Shown: positions 47,503 through 56,296 of the stretch, one piece after another
Layout of the letters: each line of letters begins with the position of its first letter
How positions within the stretch are numbered: position 1 is the first letter of the stretch
Origin: Neorhizobium galegae
GTDB lineage: Bacteria > Pseudomonadota > Alphaproteobacteria > Rhizobiales > Rhizobiaceae
Direction: 5' to 3'
NCBI RefSeq assembly: GCF_017877055.1
Contig: NZ_JAGIPG010000003.1
Span: 620,001 to 684,000 of the forward strand
DNA length: 64,000 bases
The notes under the pieces: model-generated
Databases searched by the model: none
What the model was told of the DNA's origin: nothing
What the model saw: only the letters and a program-made list of their open reading frames with translations
Program-made: the position numbers and the translations under genes

Positions 47503-48090
47503 ATGAAGATCCTGCGCGCATCCGACTACAAGCGAATGCCGTGGAAGAACGGAGGCGGCGAGACGGTGGAGATCGCCGTCTTTCCCGCCGGCGCATCGAT
47601 GGAGGACTTCGACTGGCGTGTCAGCATAGCGACCATCGCCTCAGACGGGGCTTTCTCGACCTTTGCGGATGTGGACCGAACCCTGTCGGTCCTTTCGGGC
47701 GGCGGGATAGAGCTGACGATCGACGGCTGCAGGCCCGTCACTCTTGAGGATAGTTCCGAGCCCTATCCGTTTCCTGCCGACAGGCCGGCTGTGGCCACGC
47801 TGCTCAATGGCGTGACGACAGACCTCAACGTGATGACGCGGCGCGGGCGGTTTTCCCACCGCGTCATCAGGTATCCGACGCCCGTGTCGCTGCCCGCATC
47901 CCCATCTCCAAGGTTGGTTCTTGCCACCGGGAGGCACACGATTGCATTTGGTTCGGAGAAAACTGATCTCGGACCGTTTGATTGCCTTGCCTTCGGTGCC
48001 GAAGTGACGGGCGACCTCGTTATCTCAGGTGGTTCAGCGGTTTTCGTAATTGAGTTCAATCCGGAAGGTGGGATACCCTCCTCGGCCTGA
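47503..48090 (+). CDS. hutD: HutD family protein
   Basis: A 195-residue cupin-like protein. The N-terminus KILRASDYKRMPWKNGGGET and the segment DFDWRVSIATIASDGAFSTF are hallmarks of HutD. Work in Pseudomonas suggested it tempers hut expression, possibly by binding formylglutamate; no catalytic function is established. I use ATG at 47503, four bases after the hutU stop, not the longer frame inside hutU. It ends the operon 2 bases before a convergent gene, with no clear terminator. Confidence 0.92.
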   Translation: MKILRASDYKRMPWKNGGGETVEIAVFPAGASMEDFDWRVSIATIASDGAFSTFADVDRTLSVLSGGGIELTIDGCRPVTLEDSSEPYPFPADRPAVATLLNGVTTDLNVMTRRGRFSHRVIRYPTPVSLPASPSPRLVLATGRHTIAFGSEKTDLGPFDCLAFGAEVTGDLVISGGSAVFVIEFNPEGGIPSSA

Positions 48091-48092
48091 AC

Positions 48093-48851
48093 TCACTTGC
48101 CGCCGTCCACGCTGATGATCTGCCCGGAGATCCAGCCGGCGAAGTCGGATGCGAAGAACATCACCATCGCCGCAATGTCGTCGGGTGTACCGAGGCGCTT
48201 CAGCGCAATATTCTGCAGGAGCCGCGCCTGCCCTTCCTCGCCCATCGCCTCCCATTGTCGTTCGGTCGCCGGGTTCGAGCGCACGAAGCCGGGCGCGACA
48301 TTGTTGACGGTGATGCCCCACGGCCCCAGTTCATGGGCGAGCTGACGCGTCAGCCCGATCTGGCCGGCCTTGGCGCTGGCATAGGCCTGGATTCCCGTCA
48401 GCGAAATTCCGAGGCCGGCGCCGCTGGAAATATTGATGATGCGCCCGGCGTTTTTCCGCTTCATGCCCGGCGCGACCGCCTGGGCCATGAAGAAGGCGCC
48501 GGACAGGTTGACGTCGAAGATCGTCTGCCAGTCGCTTTCGGATATCTCCTCGATCGGCCGGCCCACCTGCCCGCGCACGCCGCCGGCGTTGTTGACCAGG
48601 ACGTCCGGCGCGCCGGAGGCCACCTCGATCGCCCGGACGATCTCCTGCACGGCACTGCGATTGCCGACATCCAGTACATGCGCCTCGGCCTTGGGGCCGC
48701 AGAGCCCGACCGTTTCCTGGAGCCCCGCCGCATCGACGTCGCAGAGATGCACCGCCGCGCCGCGGCTCGCGAAGCCCTGCGCGATCGCCCGTCCGAAGCC
48801 GTGGGCGGCACCTGTGACAATCACCACTTTGCCGTCAAACGAAATGTTCAT
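48093..48851 (-). CDS. Short-chain dehydrogenase/reductase
   Basis: A 252-residue classical SDR. IVTGAAHGFGRAIAQGFASR is the TGxxxGxG cofactor loop, with an acidic residue after the second strand (HLCDVDAAG) indicating NAD preference. VNNAGGVRG, IINISSGAGLG and YASAKAGQ give the remaining NAG, serine and YxxxK motifs. Its ATG at 48851 overlaps the stop of the ketopantoate-reductase-like gene, so the two enzymes probably act on the same pathway. The substrate is unknown. Confidence 0.92.
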   Translation of the reverse strand: MNISFDGKVVIVTGAAHGFGRAIAQGFASRGAAVHLCDVDAAGLQETVGLCGPKAEAHVLDVGNRSAVQEIVRAIEVASGAPDVLVNNAGGVRGQVGRPIEEISESDWQTIFDVNLSGAFFMAQAVAPGMKRKNAGRIINISSGAGLGISLTGIQAYASAKAGQIGLTRQLAHELGPWGITVNNVAPGFVRSNPATERQWEAMGEEGQARLLQNIALKRLGTPDDIAAMVMFFASDFAGWISGQIISVDGGK

Positions 48852-49867
48852 GCCGTCACCGTCGCCAGCTCTGCGAGATTGGCCATGTCGAGAGGCCGTT
48901 TGCCATCCTCGATCTCGTGAATCATGGCGATCAGGCGGGCGGCAAGCGGCGTCGGAACACGCGATTCCTTTCCGATCTCGACAACCGGCATAACCTGCGC
49001 GTCCACCTCAGTCTTGCGCTTGCGCACGGCAAGATCGCGCCAGATGCCTGAATGCGACTTTGCCGACCTGCGGTTATGGGCCACCATGTCGTCGAACGAC
49101 TTGTCAGTCTGTTCCGGTGAGGCCAGCGGCCCGAAGGCGGCTGGATCGAACCCATCGAAGGCTTCCGGCTGGATGTTGTTGATAGCCGCCACCGTCGCCA
49201 CTTCCAGCGCAAGCCGACGCAGGACCGGGCGGGCGCTCGGATTTTCGAGCACATCGGCAATGCTGTCATTGGTGAGAGCCGTGCCGAACAGCAGCGCACC
49301 ATAGATGAGCTTGCCCCACAAAAAGCCCCAGATATTGCTGGTGATCAAAGCCTTCGGCTCGACCTGCCGCATCAACTGATAGATATCCTCGGCCCGATCG
49401 GTGAAAAGCCCGTCGAGCTCGCCGATCACCACGGCGCCATGGCCGCTGTACTGCACCACGCCCGGCTCCAGATAATCCGCCCCGAAATTGACGAAGCAGC
49501 CGATGACGCGATGTTCTCCGACGATGCGGGCAATCACTCGTTCATTGAGCCCGTTCTGGGCGGAGACCACATATCCGTCGGCGGGGAGATGCTGGACGAG
49601 AGACCTTGCCGCCGCCTCCGTATGATGGGCTTTGACGCAGAGAAAAGTCCGCTGATATTCGCCCTCCAGCTGTTCCGGCAGATACGCTCTGGCCTTGACG
49701 ATGTCCTCGAAGATCGGACCGACGATCTTCAGTCCCCTCTCGTTGATCGCCTCGACATGTTCCTTGACATTGTCGACGAAGATCACATTCTCGCCGGCAC
49801 GGATGAAAGCCGCACCCAGCGTGCCGCCGATCGCGCCGGCGCCCCAGATCAGAATTGGCTGGCTCAT
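48848..49867 (-). CDS. Ketopantoate reductase family (PanE/ApbA-like) protein
   Basis: A 339-residue NAD(P)-dependent reductase. ILIWGAGAIGGTLGAAFIRA is the nucleotide site, AQNGLNERVIARIVGEHRVI holds the conserved N-terminal lysine-region equivalents, and WGFLWGKLIYGALLFGTALT contains the catalytic lysine. ATG at 49867 follows GGAGGGACC and avoids a 17-residue extension without signal. Many members are not pantothenate enzymes but act in catabolic gene clusters; pairing with an SDR suggests a 2-hydroxy- or 2-oxo-acid pathway. I give no symbol for that reason. Confidence 0.87.
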   Translation of the reverse strand: MSQPILIWGAGAIGGTLGAAFIRAGENVIFVDNVKEHVEAINERGLKIVGPIFEDIVKARAYLPEQLEGEYQRTFLCVKAHHTEAAARSLVQHLPADGYVVSAQNGLNERVIARIVGEHRVIGCFVNFGADYLEPGVVQYSGHGAVVIGELDGLFTDRAEDIYQLMRQVEPKALITSNIWGFLWGKLIYGALLFGTALTNDSIADVLENPSARPVLRRLALEVATVAAINNIQPEAFDGFDPAAFGPLASPEQTDKSFDDMVAHNRRSAKSHSGIWRDLAVRKRKTEVDAQVMPVVEIGKESRVPTPLAARLIAMIHEIEDGKRPLDMANLAELATVTA

Positions 49868-50117
49868 GCCCAAGGTCCCTCCAAGAACGCCCGCGTTGCT
49901 GCGGCCGCGACATCCCACATTGCCTAACGTGCGCTCGTTGCAGTTTGCTTAAAACCGCCCGGCGGCGTGACGATATTGATCACCCGCATGCCGGGCTATC
50001 CGCATCCCGAGGATTAGAACACTACGGTCCCGTGGTCGAGCACAGCGTGGAGGTCGAGAAGCGTAGCGACGGCGCCCGGTTCGTGCCTCCGGTCCGCCGC
50101 TTTCCGAACGGGAACTT
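49868..50117. other. Intergenic region, no gene recognised
   Basis: 250 bases upstream of the minus-strand SDR/reductase pair. It should contain their promoter, but no clear box or hairpin is visible. Confidence 0.35.
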
Positions 50118-50240
50118 TCAGAACGAGGAACCTGCGGCCAGGAGACCTGCCAAAGCCGAAGGCTCCAGCGAGGTTAGGTCGTATATGCAGGGCGCCGCGA
50201 AGACGGCCGCTCCCAGGATGCAGATGATCACCAATTTCAT
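50118..50240 (-). CDS. Small predicted membrane or secreted peptide
   Basis: A 40-residue frame starting with ATG at 50240. CGGAGAACCCC directly upstream provides GGAG at 8 bases. The first 16 residues (MKLVIICILGAAVFAA) are a clear hydrophobic segment after one lysine, like a signal peptide or membrane anchor, followed by a short tail with one cysteine close to the segment. I recognise no family. The neighbour on the same strand downstream is the reductase, 251 bases away, so it would be a stand-alone gene. The call rests only on the ribosome-binding site and the composition. Confidence 0.42.
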   Translation of the reverse strand: MKLVIICILGAAVFAAPCIYDLTSLEPSALAGLLAAGSSF

Positions 50241-50333
50241 GGGGTTCTCCGGGGACGAGGCCCCTGCCTCGTCGTGTTGGCAGTTATGACCTGGCGCCGC
50301 GGCCGATCCGGCGCGACGCGCCATCGCGATTCC

Positions 50334-50750
50334 TCAGGCGAGGATCAGCTCGACATTGATGTTGCCGCGGGTCGCCTTCGAATAGGGGCAGGTCTGGTGA
50401 GCCTCTTCGACAAGCGCCCTGGCAAGTTCCGGATCGATACCCGGCAGGCTGATGTTGAGGCGGGCCTGCAGGAAGTATGCGCCTTCGGTGGTTCCGAGGT
50501 CCACCTCGGCATCGACTGCCGTCTCGGTGGGAAGCTTGATCTTCCGCTTGCCTGCGGCAATGCCCATGGCGCCGATGAAGCAGGCCGACCATCCGGCTGC
50601 GAAGAGCTGCTCGGGATTGCTGCCGGTATGGGCGCTGCCCGGAGGCGAAAGCTTGACGTCGAGCTGCGCATCGTCGCTGCGCGAGAACCCGTCGCGCCCG
50701 CCGGTCGTGTGCGTCTTGCCGGTATAGAGAACCTTGTCGATCTTGGTCAT
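50334..50750 (-). CDS. ohr: Organic hydroperoxide resistance protein (Ohr/OsmC family)
   Basis: A 138-residue thiol peroxidase that reduces organic hydroperoxides. KVLYTGKTHTTGGRDGFSRS starts the fold, GWSACFIGAM and HQTCPYSKATRGN contain the two catalytic cysteines, and NPEQLFAAGWSACF is the typical Ohr block. ATG at 50750 is preceded by GGAGTGTTCC; the longer frame upstream is not family-like. The usual MarR-type regulator OhrR is not adjacent. A two-component system lies 175 bases upstream on the same strand. Confidence 0.92.
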   Translation of the reverse strand: MTKIDKVLYTGKTHTTGGRDGFSRSDDAQLDVKLSPPGSAHTGSNPEQLFAAGWSACFIGAMGIAAGKRKIKLPTETAVDAEVDLGTTEGAYFLQARLNISLPGIDPELARALVEEAHQTCPYSKATRGNINVELILA

Positions 50751-50925
50751 GGAACACTCCTTTGTTCGTGTCGCCGATTGCGACATCCGTTGACGGGGAG
50801 TGGTTTGAGGGATGGACGTATCCGGCATGTTTCCGAAACCGTCGGAAATGTATCGAAGCGTAGCGCGGACCTCACCGGACATCCTTTCATACAAAACGCT
50901 TCGAAAAATCGGCCGATTTCCGATA

Positions 50926-52245
50926 TCAGCGGATGGTGACTTCGGCAGCCAGCCCGCCGCCGGCGCGATTGTAGAGCCTCATCGAACCGCCGATCGCCGC
51001 GGCCAGTTGCTGGGCGATCGCAAGGCCGAGCCCCGTGCCGCCGGTCTCACGGTTGCGGGATTGCTCCAGCCTGAAGAACGGCTGCATGGCCGCCTCCAGC
51101 ATGTCTTCCGGAATCCCCGGCCCGCGATCGAGGACCGTGATGACGATGTTGCCCTCGCGTCTTCGCTCGACGCTGACCTCGGCGGCGCCGGCGAATTTCA
51201 CGGCATTGTCGATGAAGTTCGAAAGGATGCGGCGCAGCGCGTGCGGTTTGGTGGACGCGGTTCCCCGGACAAGACCGACAACGGTCACCAACTTGCCGGT
51301 GTCCTGGTAATCATAGGCAATGCTGTCGATGAACGAGGCAAGGTCGATGCGGGAAACCTTCTCGCCATTGCCATGCGCGCTGCGCGCATAGGCTATGCCA
51401 TCCTGCACCAGCCGCTCGATTTCGCCGAGGTCATGCACCAGCTTGTCCCTCTCGGGCGAATCGTCCGCCATGTCGGCGCGCAGCCGCATGCGGGTGATCG
51501 GCGTCTGGAGATCGTGGGAGATGGCGGCGAGAATCTGCACCCGTTCCTCGAGATAATGGGCGATCCTGTCGCGCATGGCATTGAAGGCTCGCGCGGCATG
51601 GGCGACTTCGCTCGGGCCGGCCTCGCTCAAGGGCGGGCCTTTTTTGTTGGGGTCGAGCGCATCGGCGGCAGCCGCGAGGTCTCCCAGCGGGCGGATCGCC
51701 TGCCGGACCGCAAACCATGTGCAGATCACCAGAAGCGCCATCTGGACGGCGAACACGTAAGGCAGCCATTCGGCGATCGGCATGACACCGGTCGGCGTGA
51801 CGTCGATGGTGAGCGGCGAGCCGTCGGAAAGCGTCAGATGACCCTGCAATCGCCTGCTGTCGCCGGGAATGGATTCCACCCGCAGCGGGAACCGATGCCC
51901 AACCGCCTCCTCGATCTTGCCGGCGATCTCGGCGGCGCGGCCCGACATGTCCGGCACGCCGGCAAGCCCTGGGCCGAGCACGAGGCGGTAATTGCCGCGG
52001 CTCAAGCGGTTGAGCCAATCGGCGCGCTCATTGGCCGGCAGCCGATCGAGAATGGCGATCGATGTCGCAAGATCGTTTTCAAGCGTGCCCAGCATGACGG
52101 CCTTTGCCGACATGTAGCGCTCGATAAAGAGAATACTGAAGGAGAGACCGTAGGCGATGGCGAGGCCTGCAAACAGGATCAGGAAAAGCCGGTCACGCAG
52201 GGTGCTCGGCCACCATTTGCCGGAACAGGGGACGCTGGCGTTCAC
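50926..52245 (-). CDS. Sensor histidine kinase (two-component)
   Basis: A 439-residue membrane kinase. Helices at about 18-42 and 160-180 bracket a periplasmic sensor domain of about 115 residues. HAMP follows, then the phosphoacceptor His244 in AAISHDLQTPITRM, the N-box ILSNFIDNAVKFAG, and the nucleotide loops DRGPGIP and GTGLGLAIAQQLAAAIGG. It overlaps the response-regulator gene by ATGA. The EnvZ-like layout suggests an envelope or ionic signal, but none can be named. Confidence 0.93.
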   Translation of the reverse strand: MNASVPCSGKWWPSTLRDRLFLILFAGLAIAYGLSFSILFIERYMSAKAVMLGTLENDLATSIAILDRLPANERADWLNRLSRGNYRLVLGPGLAGVPDMSGRAAEIAGKIEEAVGHRFPLRVESIPGDSRRLQGHLTLSDGSPLTIDVTPTGVMPIAEWLPYVFAVQMALLVICTWFAVRQAIRPLGDLAAAADALDPNKKGPPLSEAGPSEVAHAARAFNAMRDRIAHYLEERVQILAAISHDLQTPITRMRLRADMADDSPERDKLVHDLGEIERLVQDGIAYARSAHGNGEKVSRIDLASFIDSIAYDYQDTGKLVTVVGLVRGTASTKPHALRRILSNFIDNAVKFAGAAEVSVERRREGNIVITVLDRGPGIPEDMLEAAMQPFFRLEQSRNRETGGTGLGLAIAQQLAAAIGGSMRLYNRAGGGLAAEVTIR

Positions 52246-52982
52246 GGCTTGGGCTCCGAAATCTCGACGGGAACCGATAAGACATAACCTTCGCTGCGCA
52301 CCGTTTTGATATAGGTCGGCTCGCGCGCGTCGTCGCCGAGCCGCTGGCGAAGCCGGCTCACAAGCAGATCGATCGAGCGGTCGAAGAGGTCCGCATCGCG
52401 GCCCTGGGTCAGGTTGAGGATCTGGTCGCGGTTCAGCACGCGCTGCGGATGGTCGATGAAGACACGCAGCAGCCGGTATTCGGCGCCGCTCAGCGCGATT
52501 TCCGTGCCCTGTTTGTCGAGCAGATGGCGGCCGACCGTATCGAGCTGCCAGTCGCCGAAGGTCAGCAACTGGCCGGCCTCGCTGATCTGCAGGTTGGGCG
52601 GCAGCATTCGCGTCCGGCGCAGGACCGCCTTGATGCGCGCCAGCAGCTCGCGTGCGGCAAACGGTTTCGGCAGATAATCGTCGGCGCCCATTTCGAGCCC
52701 GATGATCCGGTCCATCTCGTCGCTGCGGGCGGTCAGCATCAGGACCGGCGTCGCCTTGTGCTTGCCGGCCCTGAGTTCGCGGCAGAGCACGAGCCCGTCA
52801 TCGCCCGGCATCATCACGTCGAGCACGATCAGGTCGACCGTATTGGCTTCGAGAAAACTGCGCATCTGACGGCCATCGGCGGCCACCGTCGCGCGAAGGC
52901 CGTTCTTCTTCAGATAGCTCGACACCAGCTCGCGGATTTCGCGGTCGTCATCGACGATCAAGATATGGTCGACATGATCCAT
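52242..52982 (-). CDS. Response regulator, OmpR/PhoB family
   Basis: A 246-residue DNA-binding regulator. The receiver has the acidic DDD pocket at 11-13, phosphorylatable Asp55 in LIVLDVMMPG and the conserved lysine in YLPKPF. The winged-helix output shows LSGAEYRLLRVFIDHPQRVL with RSIDLLVSRLRQRLG and TVRSEGYVL. It precedes the sensor kinase and shares an ATGA with it. Target genes are unknown; the adjacent exported hydrolase and Ohr genes are candidates only by position. Confidence 0.94.
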   Translation of the reverse strand: MDHVDHILIVDDDREIRELVSSYLKKNGLRATVAADGRQMRSFLEANTVDLIVLDVMMPGDDGLVLCRELRAGKHKATPVLMLTARSDEMDRIIGLEMGADDYLPKPFAARELLARIKAVLRRTRMLPPNLQISEAGQLLTFGDWQLDTVGRHLLDKQGTEIALSGAEYRLLRVFIDHPQRVLNRDQILNLTQGRDADLFDRSIDLLVSRLRQRLGDDAREPTYIKTVRSEGYVLSVPVEISEPKP

Positions 52983-53097
52983 CTTTGGACTTCAGATCCC
53001 TTTTCCATGGGAACGGTATCGCACCGCTCTTCCTTCCTTAAACCGGAGGATGGCTGCCGCGAAGCGGAGAAATATCTCCGCGGCAGCCGTTAGAGGT

Positions 53098-54141
53098 TTA
53101 GAACCGGTCGACATCCAGAACGGCCTGCGCAAAGGCCTTCGGTGCCTCCTGCGGCAGGTTGTGGCCGATCCCGCCGGTAATGGTGCGATGCTGGTATTTT
53201 CCGGAGAACTTGCCGGCATAGGCCGAAGGCTCGGCATGTGGCGCGCCGTTCGCATCCCCCTCCAGGGTGATGGTCGGCACCGAGATCGTCGGCCCCGTGG
53301 CGAGCTGTTTTTCAAGAGCATCGAACCGGGTCTCACCTTCGACAAGGCCCATCCGCCAGCGGTAATTGTGAATGACGATCTCGACGTGATCGGGATTGTC
53401 GAATGCGGCGGCAGACCTTTCGAAGGTTGCGTCATCGAATTTCCAGGTCGGTGAGGCCGTCTGCCAGATGAGCCGGTTGAAATCGCGCCGGTTCTGCTCG
53501 TAACCCACCCGGCCGCGCTCGGTGGCGAAATAGAACTGGTACCACCAGGCAAGCTCGGCTTTCGGCGGCAGAGGCTTTTTGTTGATCTCCGGGCTGCCGA
53601 TCAGGTAACCGCTGACCGATACCATCGCCTTGCAACGCTCCGGCCAGAGCGCCGCCATGATGTTGGCGGTTCTCGCGCCCCAATCGAAGGCAGCAACGAT
53701 CGCCTTGTCGATCCGCAGCGCATCCAGGAGAGCGATCATATCGGCCGCAACGGCCGACTGCTGGCCGTTGCGCGGGGTGTCTTTCGACAGGAAGCGGGTC
53801 GAGCCATAACCCCTCAGATAGGGCACGATGACGCGATAACCGGCCGAGGCGAGCAGCGGCGCGACATCCACGAAACTGTAGATATCGTAGGGCCAGCCAT
53901 GCAGCAGCAGGACGACCGGACCGTTTGCCGGACCGGCCTCGGCATAGCCCACATCGAGCACGCCCGCCTTGACCTGCTTCAGCGTTTCGAAGGAAGCGTT
54001 GGTGCCGGCGTTCAATGGCGTTGCAGCAGGCGGCGAAGACTGGGCGCCGGCGGGGCCGGCCATTCCGAATTCGACTGTGGCGACGGTCATGGCGGCAACG
54101 CCGAAGAACCGGCGACGCTGGTGGTTGATTAGGTCGGACAT
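53098..54141 (-). CDS. Exported alpha/beta hydrolase (epoxide hydrolase-like)
   Basis: A 347-residue hydrolase. The start ATG at 54141 follows GGAGAGATCG and gives NHQRRRFFGVAAMTVATVEF, a twin-arginine type signal, so the folded protein is probably exported to the periplasm. The fold shows LLHGWPYDIYSFVDVAPLL (HGxP oxyanion region), AAFDWGARTANIMAAL with the nucleophile aspartate elbow, and the terminal GGIGHNLPQE histidine. An Asp nucleophile points to epoxide hydrolase or haloalkane dehalogenase type chemistry. It may respond to the neighbouring two-component system. Confidence 0.87.
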   Translation of the reverse strand: MSDLINHQRRRFFGVAAMTVATVEFGMAGPAGAQSSPPAATPLNAGTNASFETLKQVKAGVLDVGYAEAGPANGPVVLLLHGWPYDIYSFVDVAPLLASAGYRVIVPYLRGYGSTRFLSKDTPRNGQQSAVAADMIALLDALRIDKAIVAAFDWGARTANIMAALWPERCKAMVSVSGYLIGSPEINKKPLPPKAELAWWYQFYFATERGRVGYEQNRRDFNRLIWQTASPTWKFDDATFERSAAAFDNPDHVEIVIHNYRWRMGLVEGETRFDALEKQLATGPTISVPTITLEGDANGAPHAEPSAYAGKFSGKYQHRTITGGIGHNLPQEAPKAFAQAVLDVDRF

Positions 54142-54469
54142 CGATCTCTCCAATCAGTATTGATCACGATCGGAAGAAAGCCGGGACCATGTATCCCCTA
54201 TGTGTCCCGACCCGGCGGTTTTGAATGAGGATGTAGCAGACGGCCACCGAGATACGTTCTGATACAATTCGGGCACCGTCGATCAGCTGCCTTCCGCCGC
54301 GCCTGGCGATTTGTGTCGCTGTGTAGCGCGCCGGCGGATTTCTACATTTCGGTACATTTCCCCACGAACCCGGACACATCCGGGATACGTCGCGCCGACC
54401 AGATTGGCCCGGTTGCGGGTCGAGCCGCATCGCCGCCCAGAACCCGAACATCCGGTTTCAAAGGAAACG
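54142..54469. other. Divergent control region between hydrolase and dipZ-like genes
   Basis: 328 bases carrying the promoters of two divergent genes. The open frame that extends upstream of dipZ through here is arginine-rich and not family-like. No clear operator is visible. Confidence 0.4.
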
Positions 54470-56248
54470 ATGATGACGCTTCTTATCATTGCCTATCTCG
54501 GAGGGGCGCTGACAATCCTCAGCCCATGTATCCTCCCCATCCTTCCCTTCGTCTTTGCCCGCGCCGGACAGCCGTTCGTCAGGAGCACGCTGCCCATGCT
54601 CGTCGGCATGGCCGCCACGTTTGCGCTCGTCGCCACGCTTGCAGCCGTCGGCGGCAGCTGGGCCGTCCACGCCAACGAATACGGTCGGCTCGCCGCGATT
54701 ATTCTGCTGGCGGTCTTCGGCGTCAGTCTCCTTTCACCACGCGTCGCAAGCGTCGTCACCCGGCCGGTCGTCGATCTCGGCAACCGGCTCCTGAATGCCT
54801 CGGGCAAACCCGGTACCGTACCCACAGTGGCTAGCTCGCTTGTCCTCGGCGTCGCGACCGGCCTGCTCTGGGCACCGTGCGCCGGTCCCATCCTCGGCCT
54901 CGTCCTCACCGGTGCTGCGCTGCAGGGCGCCAACCTCGAAACGACAGTCCTGCTCGCCGCCTATGCCGCCGGCGCGGCCACATCCCTCGCCGTTGCACTG
55001 ATCGTCGGCGGAAAGGTCTTTGCCGGAATGAAGCGTTCGCTCGGCGTCAGTGAGCGCATCCGCCAGGTCCTGGGCGCCGCCGTGCTTGCCGGCGTCGCAG
55101 TCATTGCGCTCGGCCTCGATACCGGCCTACTCGCTCGTCTGTCCTATGCCAGCACCGCCTCCTTCGAACAGGCCGTGCTCGACAGGCTGCATTCCAAACC
55201 CGCAACCGGCTCGCCCTCGGAAACCGCCAGCAACGGCATGATGGCGGCCACAGCCGATACCGCCCGGCCGTTCCGCAGCGACCTGCCGGTCGAGGGTCGT
55301 GCGCCTTCGCTCGATGGCGCGGTCGAATGGCTGAACTCTGCCCCGCTGACGACGGAACAGCTCCGCGGCAAGGTCGTGCTCGTCGATTTCTGGACCTATT
55401 CCTGCATCAACTGCATCCGCACCGTACCTTACGTCCGCGCCTGGGCCGAGAAGTACAAGGATCAGGGCCTCGTGGTGATCGGCGTGCACGCTCCGGAATT
55501 TGCCTTCGAGAAGAAGATCGACAATGTCAAAAAGGCCGTCGGCGACTTCAAGATCGGATATCCGGTCGCCATCGACAACGACTACAAGATCTGGCGTGCC
55601 TTCGAAAACAGCTATTGGCCCGCGCAGTACCTGATCGATGCCAAGGGTCAGATCCGCTATCATCACTTCGGCGAGGGTAACTACAAGCAGTCCGAGCAGG
55701 CCATCCAGGACCTGCTACGCGAAGCAGGAAGCGAGATGGCGGCAACCGCATCGGTTGTGCCCGACGCCAAGGGCGCGGAGATTAGCCCGGACCTCAGCAA
55801 TGTCCGCTCCGGCGAAACCTATCTCGGCTACAAGCGAGCCACGAATTTCGCCTCCCGGGAAACCCTGCGCGCCGACGCCGCCCGCGACTATTCGATCGAG
55901 GAACCCAGCCTCAACGAATGGGGCCTCTCGGGCACCTGGACCGTCGGGGCGGAACAGGCGACGCTCAGCCAGCCGGATGGCAGCATCGCCTATCGGTTCA
56001 GCGCCCGCGACCTGCATCTCGTCCTCGGCTCCGGCGCAGCCGGCAAGCCGGTGCGCTTTAAAGTGACAATCGACGGCAAGGCTCCGGGAACAGACCATGG
56101 CGCCGATATCGATGCCGATGGCAACGGCACGGTGACTGCGACAAAGCTCTACCAGCTCGTCCGTCAGGCCGGCGATATCGAAGCGCGCAATTTCGAGATC
56201 CGCTTCCTCGATCCCGGCGTCGAAGCCTATGCCTTCACCTTCGGCTAG
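54470..56248 (+). CDS. dipZ: DipZ-like thiol-redox protein (CcdA-thioredoxin fusion)
   Basis: A 592-residue protein that carries reducing power across the inner membrane. The CcdA-type part has six helices with SPCILPILPF (Cys20) and LLWAPCAGPILGL (second cysteine near 137), the pair that moves electrons. A TlpA/thioredoxin-like domain follows, with FWTYSCINCIRTVPYVRAWA (CxxC near 314), then a C-terminal beta-sandwich of about 150 residues common in DipZ proteins. ATG at 54470 follows AAAGGAAACG. It is followed by an exported hydrolase. Confidence 0.9.
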   Translation: MMTLLIIAYLGGALTILSPCILPILPFVFARAGQPFVRSTLPMLVGMAATFALVATLAAVGGSWAVHANEYGRLAAIILLAVFGVSLLSPRVASVVTRPVVDLGNRLLNASGKPGTVPTVASSLVLGVATGLLWAPCAGPILGLVLTGAALQGANLETTVLLAAYAAGAATSLAVALIVGGKVFAGMKRSLGVSERIRQVLGAAVLAGVAVIALGLDTGLLARLSYASTASFEQAVLDRLHSKPATGSPSETASNGMMAATADTARPFRSDLPVEGRAPSLDGAVEWLNSAPLTTEQLRGKVVLVDFWTYSCINCIRTVPYVRAWAEKYKDQGLVVIGVHAPEFAFEKKIDNVKKAVGDFKIGYPVAIDNDYKIWRAFENSYWPAQYLIDAKGQIRYHHFGEGNYKQSEQAIQDLLREAGSEMAATASVVPDAKGAEISPDLSNVRSGETYLGYKRATNFASRETLRADAARDYSIEEPSLNEWGLSGTWTVGAEQATLSQPDGSIAYRFSARDLHLVLGSGAAGKPVRFKVTIDGKAPGTDHGADIDADGNGTVTATKLYQLVRQAGDIEARNFEIRFLDPGVEAYAFTFG

Positions 56249-56296
56249 ACCTCATCCCAGAACCCAATCTCACATCAACTGACAGGAGTTAAGCTC

